DNA of 64,000 nt. Origin: Limnephilus marmoratus (Eukaryota; Arthropoda; Insecta; Trichoptera; Limnephilidae). Within the stretch, counting starts at the first letter, position 1. Each line of letters starts with the position of its first letter. The stretch spans positions 30,885,286 to 30,949,285 of the forward strand of contig OU862913.1 in the NCBI GenBank assembly GCA_917880885.1, given 5' to 3'. The translations under genes and the position numbers were made by a program. The notes beneath the pieces were generated by a model. The model did no database searches and had not been told where the DNA came from. It saw nothing but the letters and a program-made list of their open reading frames with translations. Of this stretch, positions 40,301 through 49,300 are shown piece by piece.

Positions 40301-43300
40301 CGCGACACAATCCATTCATTCCGCCCACTCCCGGACTCGCGCGAACGCCGCGAACTACTACATTCCTGACTCACCCCGTGGCCGCCGGCTTGCTCCGCAA
40401 TCCACGGTCCGGCGTCACTCACCATTCCACTCATGAGTCGCGGGTCTCGGTGAGTTCCCGACACTCCCCGCTAACCGCGGCCGGCCAACTATGACACTTC
40501 CCCTTGAGTCACGAGGCGCTGGGCGTTCATTCGATCGCTGTTCGTTGATCGACACACGCGTGCGTGACCGCTTCACGGAGTAGTTTTTAATTATAGCGTC
40601 TTATCTGGTATCGTTAATCAACGGGTGACGTGCATTATAAAATAATAGTTTATAGTAAAGCATTACAGCTTATTAATTTACTTATTTAAATTCTCAATAA
40701 AAGACCGTGCAGTGTAGATACATTGAATGTACCTACATTGCACGGGTGACGGGTCCTTGTTCTCGTACGGGTCTTGTCCGACTCCAGGGTTCTGAGTTCT
40801 CGTGTGGGTTCTACGAGTAGGTCCTGGTTCCGAGTTCTTTGAACCCGTGCGTCCCGTTTCGGTGCGCCGCAACAATACCCAGTGCCCAGTCCGCACCTAA
40901 GAACTCGGACCCGGGACCTGCTCCTAGAACTCGTGTACTTTTAAAAGGAAGCAAGTCTCGGAGGCTTCCGGAAAAATGCAGAACTTACCCACCTCTAGTC
41001 GACCATGGAGGCCGTCAAAGTTAGTCAATATTTCACAGATTAGGTGGGTTATTATTAGGTCATCTCAATACGAACTCTTAGTTCTCGAGATTTTTCTATT
41101 ACATTTCTTAGATTTTTCTCTTACATTTTACCACACAAGATAATTTCACAAAATAATTTCCCTCGGGGCCTGTGTCATCTTTGTGGATGCTTTCTTAGGG
41201 GTGGTTTTGAGGAAAATTAGGAATGAACCGGGATTTTGAATAAAACTATGTTGTAGGGGGAGAAAACGCAGGTGTCTGCAAGTCTTTCCACAGATGAGCT
41301 GTTGAACTCAGGAACAAATCGTAGAAACAAACTGGATAAAAATGTATGAGCCCACCTCACGGAAAATACGGAACATTCCCTTTCAATTAATAGAAAATCA
41401 TATATGTCATTTGTTGGAATTACCAACCTTATAAAATAAATTCTCGTTGAAATAAAAATAAAAAATTACCTACTTAGAATTACAACTAGTACTATATGGG
41501 TTCAGGTTCAAGCTACGAAAACTGCATGTCATCATAATTTAGATATACATCCCAGGTTTTTAATGGTTTGTTTGGCAAGTAGGGTTTGTCTAACGGGTAT
41601 TTGCAATTATTTTAATACCTTTATTCTGTTATAAATACAGGTACAAATTTGTCGATAATGTATTCACTTCATGAATAAATTATTGTTTTATATGGCAATA
41701 ATATTTTTTTATGATTGGCAGCATTGATTGATGATTGATTGTCTATGAAATTTAATACAAACATGATGAAAATTAAAATGGCGTAGCGAAGTTCATATAC
41801 CACGCAAGTGAAATAATTTTAACAAAATTAAAATATAACATGCGTATACATTTCATCTCCCCCGACATAAATACTCACTTTTCATGATAATAAAGCTAAA
41901 TCTAAATATTTGAATAGGAAATATTGCGTACTAAGCAGTAACCAGTAAGCGGAGTAAGACATAAATACTCAGTTTTCATGATAATAAAGCTAAATCTAAC
42001 TGTTTGAATAGGAAATATTGCATACTAAGTAGTAACCAGTAAGCGGAGTAAGACATAAATACTCACTTTTCGTAATAATAAAGCTAAATCTAACTGTTTG
42101 AATAGGAAATATTGCGTACTAAGCATTAACAAGTAAGCGGAGTAAGACATAAATACTCACTTTTCGTAATAATAAAGTTAAATCTAACTGTTTGAATAGG
42201 AAATATTGCGTACTAAGCAGTAACCAGTAAGCGGAGTAAGACATAAATACTCACTTTTCGTAATAATAAAGCTAAATCTAACTGTTTGAATAAGAAATAT
42301 TGCGTACTAACCAGTAACCAGTAGGCGGAGTAACACATAAATATACAAACGGTTCTCAAATCGTCACCCCTATTCAAGCTCTTTGATTACATCGCTACTG
42401 GCCAGACGTTTCACACAACTGAAGTTAAAACGGAACTTAAATAGAACCCTTACAGAACTTGAAAACTAATTTTGAAATTTAAAGGTGATGCACTTACTTT
42501 GAAAAGCGATGAAGAAAAAATATTACTATTTAGATTACGTTATAATATAAGGGGTATTTTTCATCACTTTAAGACATTTCAAAGGGATGTTAAAGTGCCA
42601 ATGCATTGTTATGGTAGGGCCACACTGCGGCCAACTTCCAACTTCAAACGTTTGAACGATTGTGTGGAAGGGTAGTTCATGCGTTGAAAGTTCGAGTTGG
42701 AAGGTTGGAGTTCGAGTTGACCTTCGAGGCGATCAGCGATGGCTGGTTCGTGCGAGTTGGCACAACATATCAGTCTGCGCAATATTGTTATGGTAAAGCT
42801 GTATAAAAATTATTTGAAATTATAATTTTTTTAGCTTTACGAATCGAAATCAATGTTATGGAAACCGGAGCACCGCCTGTACAATAATTGTAGGCAACTG
42901 ATAAGATACGGCGCCAAATCAGCTGTTCGACGTCCGCCATTTTGGAGTTCGAAAGTCTTAGTTGGAGGGTTGGCTACAGGCACCACACGGTCGGTCGAAA
43001 TAGAGATGGTCAATAGCTGAAATGGGTTGTCGCTCCGGTTCCAGTTACCGGAGATCAATTTGAACTGGTTCTTTATCCAAATATTTTGGAGCTGGTTAGG
43101 GGGGGGGGGGGGGGGGGATTTAAAGAGAATTCCTGGAATTTTTTCTAAAATGCTAGAGAAATTGCGAGAAAAAAGAAACGGTTCCTCAAATATTGTGTCA
43201 CGTTTTTTCTAATAACCGTGAAAAAAATTCAAGATTATAAATGTGAAATGTTAGATGCAACTAAAGTAAGAGCTTGGAATGCAGTTATTGTTAAAAAGAA

Positions 43301-46300
43301 CAGAATATTTTAATGAAATACCGCACAAAACGTCCTGCTGTCCCAAATCAGGGGAATTACGACATGTATTGGAAGAATATTGTGAGATGGGAATGATAAG
43401 AGATTTGGAACTAAGTGGATATTCAGACTTTGCCAATAAACATCCAAAATAATGAATATAAAAAAAACTAGTAATACAATTCCTACAGCAACGTCAACGA
43501 ACTAAATAAATCAAAATTGAATATTACTTTTATCTTTCTGTACTCGCGCGTCTAGAGAAAAAGAGACATTTAAATTTATCTACTACGTGATAAAAACTCG
43601 TGCGCAAACTACAAAATGTCAGGTTCGGTGCAATATCTAGTAACCTCTAACCTCCCGTCAGTTTCTTATCGTAACCGCTAACTGAGGTATGGATTTAAAC
43701 CTCCGTCAGTCAACTGTGTACCTACGTGCAATAATATACAGTTATATAATCGCGTACAATGTTGTTTAAATTAACATTCTTTGGATTATTTGTATGAATT
43801 TGGATGCCAAATTTCAGAATCTTATTTGAATTCTTATTGGTAGGTTTTATACTTGAATTTATATTTATAGAAATATAACGATAAAACAGTGACTACGTAC
43901 TTGCGTGTATGTGATTATTTGACCGCTTAAAATGTAATAACACGTACCTACAACAAATGTTTATCCCACACGGGTTTTGATTTGCCAAAATGGTGCACCC
44001 GATATCTAGGGAAATTCCAGGAAAATTATTTTTGGGCATACCATCCCTGTTACCGACCCAAGCGCTGCATACTAAATATTCGGTAGGTAGATACCTACTA
44101 ATCATTAATTCTATTCGAGATCAGATTACTTTGTTTTTATTTTTGGGCAGAATATCATCCCAAACGCAATTTTTTTAAAATGATTCTAACCATAGTGTTT
44201 GAGATTATTTTATACTTAATAATTTTATTGCAGAATTTCGGGCTGCATCCAGCAGATGAGAGCAAGCGCTCTTCTGTATCTTCTATCTATCTATATCTAT
44301 ATAAATAAAAATGAATCGCCGAAATGTATGTACGCGCATAACTTCCGAATTACTGCACCAAATTGGATAATTCTTTTTTTGTTGTGTTCGTTATTGTCAG
44401 GACAAGGTTTGTATAAAACTACTGGTGAGCTCTGGCATTATGAAATTTGAATAAAAAGAATCGCCGGAATGTATGTACGCGCATAATTTCCGAACCAATG
44501 CACCAAATTGGATAATTCTTTTTTTGTAATGTTTGTTATTGTCTGGTGAGCTCTGGCGTTATGAAATTTGTATAAAAACATTGCAATAGATGGTACGTGA
44601 GCTGTTTGAAAACTAAATGTACCGGGAATTAATTTATAGAACGCGGGGGGGGAGGGAAAACTGGGAGGGGGAGGGGAACTTGGGAGGGGGGGTTTGCGGG
44701 ACGGGGGAAGGGGGGAGTGGAGTGGGGAGAGGGAAGATGGAGGAGGCGGAGTGGAAACGCGAGAGGGGAAGAGGACGCGGGAGAGGAATGGGGGGGCGGA
44801 AGAGGAACGGGACGAATGGGAAAGGACACGCAGGGAGAAAGAATTTCTTTATTAAATGGCATAGCAACGCATGCCGGGTACCAGCTAGTTTATTATACAA
44901 GCCAACCGCAACGTGTATCCTGTACCGGCGTTGCTCGAGATTACAAACTGGCCGTCTTAAGTCGTGAAGTGGATATAATGGGCATACTGCTTTTAGGGGT
45001 CCCTTTTGTAAGCTGTAAATCTACCTACAGGAAAAACCACGAATCAAATATTATCTATAATTTTAATGCAGGGGTTCGTGCAAGATAGTGTTAGGTCACC
45101 TAATCGCTATTCGAAGACTTAAAATAGGCATTTAAAAATTTAAAATAATTGAAAAGAATTATTATAAACTAGCAGACCCGGCCACACCTTGCTGTGGCTA
45201 ACGAAACACAACGCCATTGCCCAATCTTTATAAAATTCACACCACCCGCTTGCCGGCTGCTCGCTGCCCCCTGCCTGAAATGAATATTTGAATTTATCGG
45301 CTTTTCCTACTATAATAAGTATGTATTATATATATAAACTAATTAATTCGCCACTAATTATACAATGCTTGCAATGCATTGCTGGATATTTAAAAAGGGA
45401 AAATCAAATACCTACTTACTCTAGGACATCTATTTTCCAATTTCTTCCGTAGAACGAATTTCAAAAGTGACTATAGTACGGCCCGCCAGCCGTTTTAAAT
45501 CGCACAAAAATATGTTTTATTTGAATTTCTCGGCTTTTCTCTAATATAATTTACATGTATTATACATATAAACATTCCTCTTCAATCATCTATTGGTGAA
45601 AACCGTATGAAAATCCGTTGCGCAGTTTAAAAGATTAACGCGCACATACATTTTGAGCGACTTCATTTTATACTATGTAATGATACCGCAATCTTCACTT
45701 AAGTTGCTTACACACTTGTGTGGTGTGGTGTGTCGTGACTACAAATTAACCAATCATCGTCGTCGCTTGTCGACACGCCACAACCTACAAATATGTCTCT
45801 AACCATAATAAATGTATGAAATCGATGGGCTTCTGGCGCGCCACGACACACCACACCACACAAGTGTGTTTCCGCCTTTATTATGTAATACACAATTGTG
45901 GTACGTATTCAGTGGCGTAGCTAGCATGGGCGGCACTCGGGGCGGATGTCACCCCCCCGGGGCCTGGTGTCACCTCCCCCCCCCCTATGAAAGTTGACTT
46001 GAAAAAAAATTCAAAATGCTAATTTCGACTTCATAAAATTGGTCCATCCTGGGTGGCCTATAAAAAGACCTAGACACACAATTCGGGGCTCTCCACGGGG
46101 AACATATGAAAAAAAATAACAGACCGTGTTCATGTATATACAATACTTTGGTGACAATATCCTTTGTAATTTTTTTTTCCACGGCCGAGTGTCACCCCGA
46201 GTGGTAACCGGGGCGGACCACTTCCCCCCTCCCCCCTCGCTACGCCACTGTACGTACTACAATATTCTTTTTTCATTTTGATGATAAAATTCCATGTGAG

Positions 46301-49300
46301 TAGGTACTTATATTTATTTTAATTGTGTAGATTACGTAAATATATTATGTATACTTATACATACATATATACATCAAACAAAAGTGAACATTAAAAGATT
46401 TTTCGATTTCATTAAAAACTAAGTTACTTTTCATTAAAAACTAAGTTACTTTTTCAAAACTATCAGGAATGTCCTCATTAAAAAAGACTTAATCAAGATT
46501 TACATGGCTCTCTGCCAATCACTGTTAGAATACGGTATTATCGGATGGGGCAGTGCAAATAAAAACATACTAAATCCACTAATTAAAACTCAAAAAGCTA
46601 TAATGAAAATTATACTGAAAGTTCCTGTAAGAACTAGCACTGACGAAATCTTCAACAATCTTAACATCATGTCAATTAAACAACTATATTCTAAAACTAT
46701 TCTCATTTACATTCATAAGTACAAAACCCAAGAAATAACAACTAATACGTACATTAGAAACACTAGATCTCATGGTCAAAAACTTATCCAACAAGTAACT
46801 ACTAACACAACATTTGGGCAAAAAAGCTTCTTATATTATGGCATTAAACTTTACAATAAAATACCACTCTCACTCAAAAACCTCAACATTATAACATTTA
46901 AATTTCAAATAAAAAGCTGGATACTAAATATAGGGAGATCAGAAATAGAAAATATACTGATATCAAATACAGACTAAAACCAAATCTAGTAATCTGAATT
47001 ATAAAAAAAACCACTATCTTATTTACTTTATAATTATTTAAAAAAAATACTACATGATATATGTTATGTCTAATTCATATCAATTTCTTATAATTAAATT
47101 ATAATATGTAAATGAAATCCTCAGCACGGGAGATCCCAGTGAGGATATCATTATCTCTACTGTTACTAAGAAATGAAGACAATAAATCATTATTATTATT
47201 ATTATTATTTGATTTTAATTTTTGAGGCGGGTTTGGGTACCGCCGCCCAGGGAACCATTTATTGGATAACTTTTTTTGCCATAGGTCACCCCAGGGGTTC
47301 GCTACGTTTGGTGACTTAGTCCGGGTGCCCGGATTCATAGGGCCAGAGTCCCTTTGTGTTGTCATCTTTAGCCGTAATCTTTCGGAACATTGCCTTGCAC
47401 CGCAGTAGAAGGGATGGATTCTGGATTCATACGTCCGTCACTCCTGGACACATTGAACCCCAGATTCCTACCCACCCCTTATAGAACTTCCTCTCCTTCT
47501 TTTCATAAAAAGGCTCTCCCCACAGCATCCCCAAGGATGACAATAGGCCCCGAGGAGAATAATTATTTGAAAAAAAAAATTGTAGTTCTTTTCTTTTCAT
47601 GTTGGGAAATTTTGGATATTGGAAAAAAAAAGTCTGCAACTTTTTTCTGGAAAAATGGAAATAGTATAATAATTTAATTAAAAAAATGTTTCTCAAAATT
47701 GTAAGGAAAACGAGTCGAGAATTTTTCGAAAACACAAACCATTTATTTTATCATGTTTTCTTCATTGGATGTTTTATTTTTACAGAAAAAAATTTTCTCC
47801 GGAAAAATTTAAAAAAATTGGTAGAAATTATCATAACAGATAGGCAAAGGTTATTGTTTCGATATTATGTTAAATTTGGATATTTTCCTGCTGGGTAATT
47901 GAAGTTTTACTTAAAATGGGTCGGGAAATTTGTATGAATAAATTTTTGATGCCTGATGATGTAAGTATATTATCGACTTTGATTGTACGTCCGTATAACC
48001 TCTTTGCATACTTACTTGAAGACATAATCTTTTAGGGTATCAACTGTCCGAGGGATCAATTGTTGTGGGGGGATCAACTATCGGGGGGATCAACTGTCGG
48101 GGGATCAATTACCCGAGGGATCAATTGTTCGCCGGATCAACTGTCGGGGGGAGGGTCAACTATCTGGGAGATCAACTATCGTGAGGGTAATATATCGAGG
48201 TGATCAACTGTCGGGGGGTCAACTATCCGAGGAATCAATTGTTTTCCGGATCAACTTCGGGAGGTCAACTGTAGGGGGATCAACTATAGGGATATCAACT
48301 TTCAGGGGATCAAATGTGGTCGGGCCAGCTTTCGGAGGACCAATTATCGCCGGATCAATTGTCGGGACACCGTTTTTTAATAAATTTGACAAACATTTAA
48401 GATGGGTTGTTTCAAAAAAATTTTGCTACTCAATTTTTTTATGTTAATTTTCACGATCTGTGAGAGTTCTATTCAAGTTCTATGATAAGGTACTTCAGTA
48501 TTATAAAACTGGTCAATATTGATATAATAACAGAACTTGAATAGAAGTTACACGGAATATGAAAGAGAACAAGGTACAGAAAAATAAAAAAAGGTAACAG
48601 TGATAACTGGGACCGAACCCAAAACCTCTGGGACGGGCGCCGGGAATAACCTTCAAAAGTTATAAAAAGATAGTTGTTCCTAGGCCTTTATAAAAAGATC
48701 ACAATATATGTTTCTTATAAAAATAAAATCGGATATATTTATCCAAGACGCTATCTTGGTTACAAAACAGTTCTTAGAACGACTGTTTCCATTGAAAAAG
48801 AAAGTTGCCTAGAATATGGACAAATTATTCGAAGATTGTTGGTGATTGTTAATTCTAAGATTCTAAATATGAGATTGATAATTATGACGGTTTGATGAAA
48901 TGTGGCAATGGCCGAATTGATAAATGGCCGAATTGGTAAATGGCTGAATTGGAAAATGGCCAAATTGCTATATGACCGAATTGGTAAATGGCCGAAGTGA
49001 TAAATGGCCGAATTGGTAAATGGCTGAATTGGTAAATGGCCGAATTGATAAAAGGCCGAATTGGTAAATGGGAGAATTGATATATGGCCGAATTGGTATT
49101 TTTTTAACATTAGCTCCACACAGGAGGCCCTGAGAAAAATAATCCCCTTCAGGGCCTATGACATCCTTAGTGAAATTATGTGGAGAGTCTTTTAAGGTAA
49201 AGTAAGGGGAGGAAGTAGTGGGAAGGAAAAAAGTATGAGGGGTGTGTAGGAATCTGAGGGTCAGTGTGTCCAGGAGTGACAGACATATAAATCAATCCCT

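Noticed and set aside
41864..42340. CRISPR-like array
   Set aside because: The 94-bp units are contiguous and similar throughout, with no unique spacers; the DNA is eukaryotic.
45845..45997. Short plus-strand ORFs around the two MITEs
   Set aside because: They read through TIRs and low-complexity C runs.
48181..48447. ORF with five-residue periodicity, resembling a pentapeptide-repeat protein
   Set aside because: The frame lies in a G-rich minisatellite, the pattern is not A(N/D)LxX, and units of 14-18 bp break the period. It is a by-product of the DNA repeat.
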